64,000 bases of DNA from Collimonas antrihumi (GTDB lineage Bacteria > Pseudomonadota > Gammaproteobacteria > Burkholderiales > Burkholderiaceae_D). The translations under genes were made by a program, and so were the position numbers. The stretch is taken from positions 186,001 through 250,000 of the forward strand of contig NZ_JAGQED010000001.1 of the NCBI RefSeq assembly GCF_018304965.1. Reading direction: 5' to 3'. How positions within the stretch are numbered: the stretch's first letter is position 1; every line of letters starts with the position of its first letter. Positions 26,962-35,590 of this stretch are shown here, piece by piece. The notes beneath the pieces were generated by a model. That model made no database searches. It saw nothing but the letters and a program-made list of their open reading frames with translations, and was not told where the DNA came from.

Positions 26962-27243
26962 TTAGTTGCCGATGCGCTGCAATACCGCAGCCAACGCTTC
27001 ATCGTCAAGAATTGGGACCGTCGATAATTCCATCAGGTCGCTCCACATCAATGCAAACTCCGCGATGGCCTTTGGATCGTCACTTTCAATCAGATCAAAG
27101 CCACCGTCTAAATCGACGCGTGTCCAGCGTCCCAGCAACGTGACCCCTTTTGGTGGGAGCCCGCCAGTCTTTTTGAACCGGGCAATACCTTCCTCGCGGG
27201 TTTTCGGATCAGGTTTCCAAGAGAACGTCGTTATGAATTTCAT
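26962..27243 (-). CDS. DUF3303 family protein
   Basis: A 93-residue protein begins MKFITTFSWKPDPKTREEGI, with the DUF3303 pattern (GRWTRVDLDGGFDLIESDD, then WSDLMELSTVPILDDEAL). This is a dimeric alpha/beta-barrel-like fold of unknown function. The ATG at 27243 has a near-perfect site AAGGAGGAA. The frame continues upstream without such a site. Confidence 0.85.
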   Translation of the reverse strand: MKFITTFSWKPDPKTREEGIARFKKTGGLPPKGVTLLGRWTRVDLDGGFDLIESDDPKAIAEFALMWSDLMELSTVPILDDEALAAVLQRIGN

Positions 27244-27876
27244 GGGATTCCTCCTTCGCCATCTGTGAAGCGCTGCCTTGCCAGCGATTTCGTCTTGACT
27301 CCTCCTCTTGTACCATCGTTTGTGCAGCGCGTTATAGCGTGCGAACGCGCACGCCAAACTGAATGCTAGGTCAGATTAAGCAAATATCAATCAGGCATTA
27401 CAAAGATCTGAGCGATGTTGGAATCCGCGTTGATCGTGGCTGATTCCTTGTCTGCGGGAAATTGAATTCTCGTTACGGCTTCATTATCCGTGTTCGAATT
27501 TTCAGAAATTCCTTACAAAATAAGACCGGGTTTGTTCTTGACATACTTGTTATTAAATCTATACACTTCGGGCATTGCATTATATGGAGGCCCACTGTGG
27601 ACTGTAGTTCTAATAGTAGAAGTGGATGGGTGATCAGCCCGGCACAATACGCATAGTTTTAGCAGACCTCCCTCCGCTACAGCTTTGCGCAAGCCGAGTT
27701 GTAGATGCGACCAGCAAGACCGCACTTTAAATCCCCATCCAATTATTCAATCCGGGTATTAACCGTTTTCCGCATTGCTATAACGAATTTTTCGTGTCTA
27801 GCCTGACCTCCGGTTGCGCGCGTTCCGGCTGATTACGTCATTGCCATTGCGGAAGTATTGGTTAAAGGAGATTGGT
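27244..27876. other. AT-rich gene-free region with a candidate promoter
   Basis: I see no convincing gene in these 633 bp. The middle (about 27400-27600) is distinctly AT-richer than its surroundings. TTGACA at 27538-27543 followed after 18 bp by TACACT is a plausible sigma-70 promoter reading rightwards. It would give the MgtC-domain gene a leader of about 300 nt. Confidence 0.5.
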
Positions 27877-28326
27877 GTGCCCCATCTTTCCAGACAAATA
27901 AATGCGCCCCGAGCATGTGCGGCGTATAGCGCAAGCTTGCAACAAGCATCCAACACGCGGTTTCCTTACCGCATCGTTACGCTTGTTCGTAGTGCAGACA
28001 GTGCTGCCATCAAAGACTTGTTGCGGGTATGCCTGCAAGATGGCCTGGCGCAATATGATTGCTATCAGCGTTCTGTTTCGCGCTTTTTGAGCCGCATCAC
28101 TATTGAATTACTGTGCTCGGTCAGTGAGCGTGCAGCTTTGGTGCGACTGGTGAATCGCCTTGGCTTGGAAAAAGGCGTACGCAACGTCCATTGGGAAAGC
28201 ATCACGGAAAAATCACTACTGGCATCGCCAGGCAACGCACTGGAGGATCGGCGTCGCCCGGATTCTTCAGCCCTCTCACCAGCTGTTGGCAACCATGAAC
28301 TGGTTGCCGTTCCGGCGCGTTTATAA
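27877..28326 (+). CDS. stand-alone MgtC C-terminal (ACT-like) domain protein
   Basis: From a GTG at 27877, with AAAGGAG 6 bases upstream, the protein has 149 residues. Residues about 29-110 (YRIVTLVRSADSAAIKDLL, RITIELLCS, LVNRLGLEKGVRNVHWES) read like the soluble C-terminal domain of MgtC, which ends with a similar sorting of clade and V-x-W motifs. The membrane part of MgtC is absent. It precedes an MgtA/B-type ATPase on the same strand. It may be a remnant or a purpose-built soluble regulator; the Ser/Pro-rich tail is unique. The assignment is by eye. Confidence 0.6.
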   Translation: MPHLSRQINAPRACAAYSASLQQASNTRFPYRIVTLVRSADSAAIKDLLRVCLQDGLAQYDCYQRSVSRFLSRITIELLCSVSERAALVRLVNRLGLEKGVRNVHWESITEKSLLASPGNALEDRRRPDSSALSPAVGNHELVAVPARL

Positions 28327-28662
28327 AGGAATGTTGACTTGGACTGTCCTCCCAGTTGTCCCTGTTGTAAGGCATCTCTAATACGCAAGCAAGGGCCGTG
28401 CAGTGTTGCCGTTTTTTCTTCTGATATCGCTTTAGCCTATCGTCATTCTTTTCCTGCGTCGATAAGCTAGCTGTTGATGAACTAGCGATCCGCTGGCATA
28501 ACGATCACATATCGTTTGCTCTCACACCGCTGCCAGGCTGACTAAAAAACTGCCAGGCGCCTTGTCATTGCGCATGCACTCCATGCGCGGCCCTTGCTTG
28601 CCTCTGATATCGACTCTCCATCCGAAGAGCCGCTATTCAATCACGACCATTTGAGGCAAATC
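28327..28662. other. Gene-free stretch inside the magnesium region
   Basis: These 336 bp hold no supported gene. The only structure noted is the direct repeat CTGCCAGGC at about 28527-28535 and again about 20 bases on, separated by GACTAAAAAA. It may be part of a leader or terminator. Confidence 0.4.
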
Positions 28663-28851
28663 ATGACAATCAAATTATTCGCAACCAACAATCAACATTC
28701 TCGCGCCGCAAACAAATCCAAAGGCTGGATTTTTGGCTGGACTGCCCGCCAGGCCACTACAAATACACGCGAGATACGTTCTCACGACCCCAGCCAACAT
28801 GCGCCGAATTACGGCATATATGGGGCTTTGACACGTAACAACGGCCACTGA
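28663..28851 (+). CDS. small hypothetical protein (62 aa)
   Basis: A 62-codon gene begins MTIKLFATNNQHSRAANKSK with GAGG 6 bases before the ATG. The product is basic, with GWIFGWTARQA in the middle and no membrane span. It is 30 bp from the next small gene and probably cotranscribed with it. It is not recognised, and expression needs proof. Confidence 0.45.
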   Translation: MTIKLFATNNQHSRAANKSKGWIFGWTARQATTNTREIRSHDPSQHAPNYGIYGALTRNNGH

Positions 28852-28881
28852 TGGTCAAATGAATCGCGTACGGAGGTCGGC

Positions 28882-29034
28882 ATGCATCATCAATTTTTAA
28901 GCGCAAGAAACGCAGTATTGCTAGCCCTCGCTGTAGCCATAGCCTGGCTGTTTATCCTATTGAATATATTGTCTCCATTGGAGACGGATAGCGCAAAGCA
29001 GGTGTACACCGCCCCCATCTTTATGAATCATTGA
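28882..29034 (+). CDS. small single-span membrane protein (50 aa)
   Basis: A 50-codon gene follows a CGGAGG site. It begins MHHQFLSARNAVLLALAVAI, has one strong membrane span (about residues 11-31, ending LFILLNIL), and a short tail that ends APIFMNH. Size, topology and position 300 bp before an Mg2+ P-type ATPase recall small regulatory membrane peptides of MgtA/MgtB systems (MgtS, MgtR). There is no sequence match that I can claim. Confidence 0.55.
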   Translation: MHHQFLSARNAVLLALAVAIAWLFILLNILSPLETDSAKQVYTAPIFMNH

Positions 29035-29146
29035 TTGGCGTGAAAAGGACGGATTTCATCAAGGTCGTGGACTTGTAAACGTACACAACACTGCGCACAA
29101 AAGCGCACGGAAAAATTATTTTCAACAAGTGTAACTAAAGGATTTC

Positions 29147-29290
29147 ATGGAAGGCGACAGCGAAGGCAGCGATAGGACGCCCGCTTGGATAGTCATCACG
29201 ATAACCACAGCGGGCGGCCTTCGTCCAATTATTTTTATCAACCGAACACGCTTGGTCGTGGCGCGGCGGGGGATGGTATTGTCTGAATAA
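29147..29290 (+). CDS. possible leader ORF (47 aa) of the Mg2+ ATPase gene
   Basis: A 47-codon ORF begins MEGDSEGSDRTPAWIVI with AAAGGA four bases before the ATG and ends 44 bp before the ATPase start. A GCCCGCT / AGCGGGC inverted repeat lies inside it. Leader ORFs control mgtA in enterics, so this could be one, but it lacks the proline run known there. Confidence 0.35.
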   Translation: MEGDSEGSDRTPAWIVITITTAGGLRPIIFINRTRLVVARRGMVLSE

Positions 29291-29334
29291 AGACAGGATT
29301 TTCTCGCGCCGGCCACGCGGCGCAGGAGAATCAA

Positions 29335-32112
29335 ATGACTCAGATACCACCACATAAAACAGGTAAGCCCAAGCAGAAGCAGAAAGGATTCGTATCGACA
29401 TCCCCGGCACCGGAAGAAGAACTTTCGATGCGCGTAGCCGAAGAATCCGGCAAACCTTTTCAATCCACCTTTAATAGCACCAAAAGCTCGCCACTTGGCC
29501 TGTTTGCACATGAGGCTGCGGAGCGTCTGCGGCGCTCCGGTCCAAACGAAGTCGCGCACGACAAGGCGCCACACGTGCTGGTGCAGCTATTCCTCGCCTT
29601 CAAAAACCCTTTCGTGATTGTGCTGCTGGTACTGGCATGCGTCAGCTTTGTGACGGATGTTTATCTGGAAGAGCCTGACGATCGTAGTTACACCGGCATC
29701 ATTATCCTGGTAACGATGGTGCTACTTAGTAGTTTCCTCCGTTTCTATCAGGAATATCGCTCGAATCAAGCGGCGGAACGGTTGAAATCCATGGTGCGCA
29801 ACACTGCAACGGTCCTGCGCCGGACGAATGATGCCGCCAAGCCCGAGCGCCGGGAAGTTCCAATGCAAGAACTGGTAGTCGGCGATGTGGTCAGTTTGCA
29901 GGCTGGCGACATGATTCCGGCAGATATCCGGCTGTTTGCATCGCGCGATCTTTTCATCAGCCAGGCAATCCTGACCGGTGAAGCGCTGCCAGTCGAAAAA
30001 TACGATACGCTTGGCGCTGTATCGCAGAAATCCGCCAATGCCGATCCAAATGCCAACGCTGATCCTGATAGCAAAGCTGACTTACTTGAACTTTCCGATA
30101 TCTGTTTCATGGGAACTAACGTCGTCAGCGGCACCGCAACTGCCGTGGTGGTAGCCACCGGCGCCAATACCTATTTCGGTTCGCTGGCAAAAAATGTGGT
30201 GAGTCACAAGCGTGTTGAAACCAGTTTCGATCGTGGCGTAAGCAGTGTTTCCTGGTTGTTGATTCGCTTCATGCTGGTCATGGTGCCCGTCGTTTTCATG
30301 ATTAACGGCCTGACCAAGGGCGACTGGATGTCGGCGCTGACATTTGCGCTGGCGGTGGCGGTTGGCCTGACGCCGGAAATGTTGCCGATGATCGTCTCAG
30401 CCAACCTGGCTAAAGGCGCCATGGCTATGGCGCGCCGCAAAGTGGTGGTCAAGCGCTTGAACTCGGTACAGAATTTTGGCGCAATGGATGTATTGTGCAC
30501 CGATAAGACTGGCACGCTGACGCAAGACAAGATCATCCTGGAGCGCCACTTGGATATCAGCGGCAAAGAAGATAAGAATATATTGCAACTCGCCTGGTTG
30601 AACAGCTTTCACCAAAGCGGGCAAAAGAATTTGATGGATATCGCGGTCGTCAGCCATGCTGATGAACGTGGCCCGGCTGCGAAACTCCTGCAGTACAGCA
30701 AAATCGATGAAATGCCCTTTGATTTCATTCGTCGCCGTCTGTCAGTAATAGTGGAAGACCAAAACGGTGCGCAGTTGATGGTGTCCAAAGGCGCCGTCGA
30801 AGAAATGCTGGCCGTATGCACGCATACGCAAGAAGGTAATGTCATTCAGGTGCTGGATGAAAGTGCGCGTACCGAGTTGCTGGAAAAATCGCGAGAATAC
30901 AACGAAGAAGGCTATCGCGTCCTGGTTGTCGCGACTCGCCAGATCGATGCTGCAGATGCCAAGGCGCAGTACAAGACCTCTGACGAAGAGAAACTGGTAG
31001 TGCGTGGTTTCCTCACCTTTTTTGATCCGCCAAAGGACTCTGCCGCACCGGCAATTCGCGCGCTGCAGGATTACGGTGTTGCAGTCAAGGTATTGACTGG
31101 CGATAACGCCATTGTGACGCTCAAAGTCTGTCGCGATGTCGGCCTTGATCCGGGTGTACCTCTGGTCGGCCCGGAAATTGAGGCGATGGACGATGAACGC
31201 TTGAATGACGCGGTTAAATACACCACAGTCTTTGCCAAACTTACTCCCCTGCAAAAATCACGCGTAGTCAAAGCGCTGCAAGCGAATGGCCATACCGTCG
31301 GCTTCCTTGGCGACGGTATTAACGATGCGCCTGCATTGCGCGATGCCGACGTTGGTATCTCTGTCGATAGCGGCGCTGATATTGCGAAAGAAACCGCCGA
31401 TATCATCTTGCTTGAAAAGAGCTTGATGGTGCTGGAAGAAGGTGTCGTCAAGGGACGTGAAACATTCGGCAATATTCTCAAATATCTGAACATGACTGCC
31501 AGCTCCAATTTCGGCAACGTGTTTTCGGTGCTGGTCGCGTCTGCCTGGCTGCCGTGGGAACCAATGCTGGCGGTGCATTTGCTGATTCAAAACCTGATCT
31601 ACGACATTTCGCAAATGATGCTGCCGTGGGACAAGATGGATGAAGACTTCCTCAAGAAGCCGCGCAAATGGGAGGCTAATAATATCCGCCGATTCATGCT
31701 CTGGCTCGGCCCGACCTCATCGGTATTCGATATGACTACCTATATCTTGATGTGGACAGTGTTTGGCGCTGGCGCCGCTTACTACGCGGGCACCGGAGAT
31801 GGTGGGCAAAGCATCATGCATTCCGGCTGGTTTATTGAAGGCCTGGTCTCACAGACGCTGGTCGTGCATATGCTACGTACTCGCAAGATTCCTTTCATTC
31901 AAAGTACAGCGACATTGCCGGTGCTGCTGTCGACTTCGATTGCCATCGCGATCGGTTGCTACCTGCCGTTCTCGCCGCTGGCTGCGTCTATCGGATTCAT
32001 TCCTCTCGATAAATCGTATTTCCTCTGGCTGATCGCCACCATGGTTGGTTACATGGTGCTGACTCAGATAGTGAAGACGATCTATATCCGTCGTTACGGC
32101 CAGTGGTTCTGA
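29335..32112 (+). CDS. mgtA: magnesium-translocating P-type ATPase (MgtA/MgtB)
   Basis: The 925-residue P3B ATPase imports Mg2+ across the inner membrane. It has the phosphorylation motif CTDKTGTLTQ (Asp about residue 390), the hinge GDGINDAPALRDADVGISVDSGADIAKE, and Mg-ATPase-specific PEMLPMIVSANLAKGA. The actuator loop reads TGEA rather than the common TGES. A repetitive insert NADPNANADPDSKADL sits just after it in the actuator region. The ribosome site CAGGAG is strong. Upstream small ORFs and an MgtC-domain gene suggest Mg2+-responsive control. Confidence 0.95.
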   Translation: MTQIPPHKTGKPKQKQKGFVSTSPAPEEELSMRVAEESGKPFQSTFNSTKSSPLGLFAHEAAERLRRSGPNEVAHDKAPHVLVQLFLAFKNPFVIVLLVLACVSFVTDVYLEEPDDRSYTGIIILVTMVLLSSFLRFYQEYRSNQAAERLKSMVRNTATVLRRTNDAAKPERREVPMQELVVGDVVSLQAGDMIPADIRLFASRDLFISQAILTGEALPVEKYDTLGAVSQKSANADPNANADPDSKADLLELSDICFMGTNVVSGTATAVVVATGANTYFGSLAKNVVSHKRVETSFDRGVSSVSWLLIRFMLVMVPVVFMINGLTKGDWMSALTFALAVAVGLTPEMLPMIVSANLAKGAMAMARRKVVVKRLNSVQNFGAMDVLCTDKTGTLTQDKIILERHLDISGKEDKNILQLAWLNSFHQSGQKNLMDIAVVSHADERGPAAKLLQYSKIDEMPFDFIRRRLSVIVEDQNGAQLMVSKGAVEEMLAVCTHTQEGNVIQVLDESARTELLEKSREYNEEGYRVLVVATRQIDAADAKAQYKTSDEEKLVVRGFLTFFDPPKDSAAPAIRALQDYGVAVKVLTGDNAIVTLKVCRDVGLDPGVPLVGPEIEAMDDERLNDAVKYTTVFAKLTPLQKSRVVKALQANGHTVGFLGDGINDAPALRDADVGISVDSGADIAKETADIILLEKSLMVLEEGVVKGRETFGNILKYLNMTASSNFGNVFSVLVASAWLPWEPMLAVHLLIQNLIYDISQMMLPWDKMDEDFLKKPRKWEANNIRRFMLWLGPTSSVFDMTTYILMWTVFGAGAAYYAGTGDGGQSIMHSGWFIEGLVSQTLVVHMLRTRKIPFIQSTATLPVLLSTSIAIAIGCYLPFSPLAASIGFIPLDKSYFLWLIATMVGYMVLTQIVKTIYIRRYGQWF

Positions 32113-32205
32113 CCGCTCATTAACTTGTCACAAGCAGTCGGGTGAGGTTCATCTGCCTGCTTGTGCATCGCGCATTCAAATCGTGGGAATATTAGGAATA
32201 CAAGT

Positions 32206-33390
32206 ATGAAAAACTTATTAAGTATTATTGGCAGCAGCTGCGCGTTCGCATTCTCACCGACTGTCCTGGCGCAAACCGCCATGCCGGAGGACGATAAGAA
32301 AAATGTGCCAAAAACCAGTGTTGTATTTTATGGTGTGTTGGATGCAGGCGTGACCTTCGTCAGCAATGAAGCCGGTCAAAGTAATAGAAAATTGGATACC
32401 GGAGTGATGGATCCCAATCATTGGGGCATGAAAGGCGTGGAAGCCCTGGGGGGCGGGCTGCATGCTGTGTTCCAACTGGAAAACAGCTTCAGTCTGGACG
32501 ATGGCTCCTTGTCCTCGGAGGGTACCTTGTTTGACCGGATTGCCATGGTTGGCTTGGGAAACCGCTATGGCCAGGTGACTCTCGGCACCCAACTCGATTT
32601 GATCAATGACTATGTCACGCCGTTCAACATCAGTGCCGGCGCCAGCGGTTACGCCGCGCATCAAGGAAATTTCGACCGCATCGCAGGCAATGCGGTACAA
32701 CGCTCAATCAAATTTTCCAGTGCCGATTTCGATGGACTGACTTTCGGCGCACTGTATTCATTTGCGGACAAAAGCGCTCAGCCCGACCAGGAAACTGCCG
32801 GCGGTGGCAGCGGTAGCGCATGGAATATAGGGGCGCACTACGCCAACGGTTCATTTGCCATCGGCGCTTCCTATATGCAGCTCAACAAGCCGCGCGGCAC
32901 GGAGGCTATCGGCCCTTATCAAAGCCTGGGTCTGTCAACTTTTCTGAGGCAACCTACGTTCGAAATTGATCCTGAAACCGGCGAACGAGCACCGATGGAG
33001 GATATGGCGATTGATAACCAGAAGATTTTTGCAATCGGGAGTGCCTATGAGATTGGCGACTTTACTGCGATGATCAATTTTGCAGACATCAAATTCAAAG
33101 GTTACGGCAATACAGAAAATCTGCGGTTGATGGAAGTCGGCGGTCATTATCATATCAGTGCCACGCTTGATGGCACGCTGGGTTATCAACATATGAAAGT
33201 TGCCGGCACAAAAGCAAATCAGGTGTCGCTGGGGCTGAATTACCATCTGTCCAAACGTAGTGATATTTACGTGTCAGCGGACTATCGCAGGGTGTCGGAT
33301 GGCGTGGCTGCTGTCATCGGCGATTCGTTCGAACCGTCAAGCAATAATGCGCAGGCGTTGCTACGGGTTGGAATGCGCCATATGTTTTAA
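32206..33390 (+). CDS. Gram-negative general porin, Burkholderiales type
   Basis: From the ATG at 32206 the protein has 394 residues and a signal peptide ending VLAQ. The 16-strand porin pattern of Burkholderiales is clear: SVVFYGVLDAGVTFVSN, HWGMKGVEALGGGLHAVFQLEN, a constriction loop with GNFDRIAGN, and the C-terminal VGMRHMF ending in Phe. It forms trimers in the outer membrane for small solutes. It follows the Mg2+ ATPase by 93 bp and may be part of the same response. An inverted repeat CACAAGCAG/CTGCTTGTG lies in the gap. Confidence 0.93.
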   Translation: MKNLLSIIGSSCAFAFSPTVLAQTAMPEDDKKNVPKTSVVFYGVLDAGVTFVSNEAGQSNRKLDTGVMDPNHWGMKGVEALGGGLHAVFQLENSFSLDDGSLSSEGTLFDRIAMVGLGNRYGQVTLGTQLDLINDYVTPFNISAGASGYAAHQGNFDRIAGNAVQRSIKFSSADFDGLTFGALYSFADKSAQPDQETAGGGSGSAWNIGAHYANGSFAIGASYMQLNKPRGTEAIGPYQSLGLSTFLRQPTFEIDPETGERAPMEDMAIDNQKIFAIGSAYEIGDFTAMINFADIKFKGYGNTENLRLMEVGGHYHISATLDGTLGYQHMKVAGTKANQVSLGLNYHLSKRSDIYVSADYRRVSDGVAAVIGDSFEPSSNNAQALLRVGMRHMF

Positions 33391-33415
33391 CGCATGTTCG
33401 AATAGTGCTTGTCAT

Positions 33416-33447
33416 GTCATTCCGACACGTGTCGGAATGACTTTTTT
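33416..33447 (+). terminator. Rho-independent terminator of the porin gene
   Basis: A perfect 13-bp palindromic stem (GTCATTCCGACAC / GTGTCGGAATGAC) is followed by six T residues, 25 bp after the porin stop and just before the convergent deaminase gene. Confidence 0.88.
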
Positions 33448-33453
33448 ACGATC

Positions 33454-34476
33454 TTATTCGGTCTTGGTGACCTTACTCAAATGCCGCGGCTGGTCAGGAT
33501 CCATGCCACGCGCCACTGCCAACTGTGCCGCCATCACGTAGAAGGCCTGGATTGCGACGATCGGATCGAGATCCGGAGCGGCGGCGACCGGCAGCGTCAG
33601 GTCGCGTGCCGCAACATCGTCCGGCGCTGCCAGCAACACCTTGGCGCCGCGCCCGCGCATTTCTTCCGCCAATTTGAGCAAACCGGCCTGGGTCGGTCCG
33701 CGCGTAGCGAAGATCAGCAGCGGATAACCTTCGTCGATCAAAGCCATAGGGCCATGCTTGATTTCGGCGCCGCTGAAGGCTTCAGCCTGGATGGCCGAGG
33801 TTTCCTTGAACTTCAATGCAGATTCCAAAGCCAGCGGCAAGCTGATGCCGCGGCCAACCACCATGATGCGCGAGGAGGGGGCCAGCACTTCGATGGCGGG
33901 AGCCCAGTCAAGCTGGGTAGCGGCGGTCAACGCTTGCGGCAGGGCGTCGATGGCGGCCAGGAATGCGGTGTCGTCTTGCCAGTGTGCAGCGAGTCTGGCG
34001 GCAGCAACCAGGCTGGCGATAAAGCTCTTGGTGGCGGCCACGCTCAGCTCGGCGCCGGCATGCAAGGGCAGGGTCCATTCGGCGGCAGCGGCCAGTGGCG
34101 ATGCAGCGTCGTTCACCAGTGCCACAGTAGTGGCGCCGCTATCACGGAAATAACGGATAGGTTCGATCACGTCAGGGCTTTGGCCCGACTGTGAAATAGC
34201 GATGGCGAGTGCGTCGCGGGCGATCAACGGCGCTTTGTTCAGGGTCACCAGCGATAGCGGCAGCGAGGCGACAATCCGGCCCAGGCGCGCCATGATCAGA
34301 TACGCGCAATAATTGGCGGCATGGTCGGAACTGCCACGCGCCACCGTCAGGATGGTCGATGGCGGCGTGGCCCTGAGACGTTGCCCCAGTTCTGCGTAGC
34401 GGTCTCGATCCTGGCTGAGCTGCAAGGCGACATATTCTGCCGCCGAGCGGGCTTCTTTAAGCATCAACGAGGTCAA
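33454..34476 (-). CDS. nagB-II: SIS-domain glucosamine-6-phosphate deaminase (NagB-II type)
   Basis: The 340-residue protein has two SIS domains like the isomerase half of GlmS, but no glutaminase domain: VARGSSDHAANYCAYL, SQSGQSPDV, VVGRGISLPLALESALKFKE, and EAFSGAEIKHGPMALI. This class (NagB-II) converts GlcN-6-P to fructose-6-P and ammonia in chitin/GlcNAc users. A TTG start at 34476 is chosen because AAGGAG lies six bases before it; the first ATG is 12 bases later. It overlaps nagA by 20 bp. Confidence 0.9.
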   Translation of the reverse strand: MTSLMLKEARSAAEYVALQLSQDRDRYAELGQRLRATPPSTILTVARGSSDHAANYCAYLIMARLGRIVASLPLSLVTLNKAPLIARDALAIAISQSGQSPDVIEPIRYFRDSGATTVALVNDAASPLAAAAEWTLPLHAGAELSVAATKSFIASLVAAARLAAHWQDDTAFLAAIDALPQALTAATQLDWAPAIEVLAPSSRIMVVGRGISLPLALESALKFKETSAIQAEAFSGAEIKHGPMALIDEGYPLLIFATRGPTQAGLLKLAEEMRGRGAKVLLAAPDDVAARDLTLPVAAAPDLDPIVAIQAFYVMAAQLAVARGMDPDQPRHLSKVTKTE

Positions 34477-35590
34477 TTTTTTCTCCTTCTACATATACGG
34501 CTTTGAGTTTGAGCTGGCGATCCAGCACCAGGATGTCGGCGAAGCAGCCTTCTTTGAGGCGGCCGCGTTCCTGCATGCCGAGATAGTCGGCCGGATAGGT
34601 GGAGACGCGCAGCGAAGCCTCGGCTATTTCCAATCCGAGCGAAACCAGGTTGCGCAAGGCTTGATCCATGGTCAGGGTACTGCCTGCCAGCGTGCCATCG
34701 GCAAGGCGGACGCCGCCCAGGCATTTATGGACTACCTGGCGTCCCAGCATATACTCGCCGTCCGGCATGCCGGAGGCAGCAGTGGAATCGGTGACGCAAT
34801 ACAGGCGCGGGATAGCCCGCAGCGCAGTCTTGATAGCGCCCGGATGAACATGCAGCAGATCCGGAATCAGTTCGGCATATTCGGCATGGGCCAGGGCGGC
34901 GCCAGCCATGCCGGGTTGCCGATGATGAAATGAACTCATGGCGTTGAACAGGTGGGTAAAGCCGGCGGCACCATTTTTCAGGGCAGCCACGCCATCTTCA
35001 TAAGTGCCCAGGGTATGGCCGATCTGTACCCGCATGCCGAGATTGGACAGGGTTTTCACCAAGGCCATGTGGTCATTGATTTCCGGCGCGATGGTGATCA
35101 GTTTCAACGGCGCAAAACTGCGTAGCCAATCTACCTGTTCCAATGTCGCGGCAATCGCAAAATCGGGTTGCGCACCGAGCTTGCCGGGATTGATATAAGG
35201 GCCTTCCAGATGCGCGCCAAGCACCCGTGCGCCACCTGCGCGGCGGCCACGGCAAGCGCGGCCGATTGCGCCCAGAGCGGCTTCCAGTTCCTCCGCCGGC
35301 GCGGTCATGGTGGTGGCCAGCATGCTGGTGGTGCCATGTTGTGCATGCAGGCGCGAGACCACATGCACTGCGTCGCCGGCTTCCATGATGTCCTTGCCGC
35401 CGCCGCCGTGGACGTGCAAATCGATAAAGCCGGGCAAAATATAATCGCCATCGGCCGGCGCATGGTCCAGCGCTTCGCCGCGGATTTCGGTGACCATGTC
35501 GCTGAAGCCGATGCTGCCGGCAACCCAGCCGTCGGTAGTCAAGACATTGCCATGCAGTTGCGTTGTGTTGTTATCCATGCTGCTACTCAT
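34457..35590 (-). CDS. nagA: N-acetylglucosamine-6-phosphate deacetylase NagA
   Basis: From the ATG at 35590 the protein has 377 residues and a TAGGAG site. It is an amidohydrolase with the metal motif PGFIDLHVHGGGG near residue 50, GAHLEGPYINPGKLGAQ, and the catalytic Asp in VTDSTAASGMPDGEY. It deacetylates GlcNAc-6-P, acting between the kinase (4-bp overlap upstream) and NagB-II (20-bp overlap downstream). The frame is open upstream, but only as antisense-like Arg-rich sequence. Confidence 0.95.
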   Translation of the reverse strand: MSSSMDNNTTQLHGNVLTTDGWVAGSIGFSDMVTEIRGEALDHAPADGDYILPGFIDLHVHGGGGKDIMEAGDAVHVVSRLHAQHGTTSMLATTMTAPAEELEAALGAIGRACRGRRAGGARVLGAHLEGPYINPGKLGAQPDFAIAATLEQVDWLRSFAPLKLITIAPEINDHMALVKTLSNLGMRVQIGHTLGTYEDGVAALKNGAAGFTHLFNAMSSFHHRQPGMAGAALAHAEYAELIPDLLHVHPGAIKTALRAIPRLYCVTDSTAASGMPDGEYMLGRQVVHKCLGGVRLADGTLAGSTLTMDQALRNLVSLGLEIAEASLRVSTYPADYLGMQERGRLKEGCFADILVLDRQLKLKAVYVEGEKIDLVDA

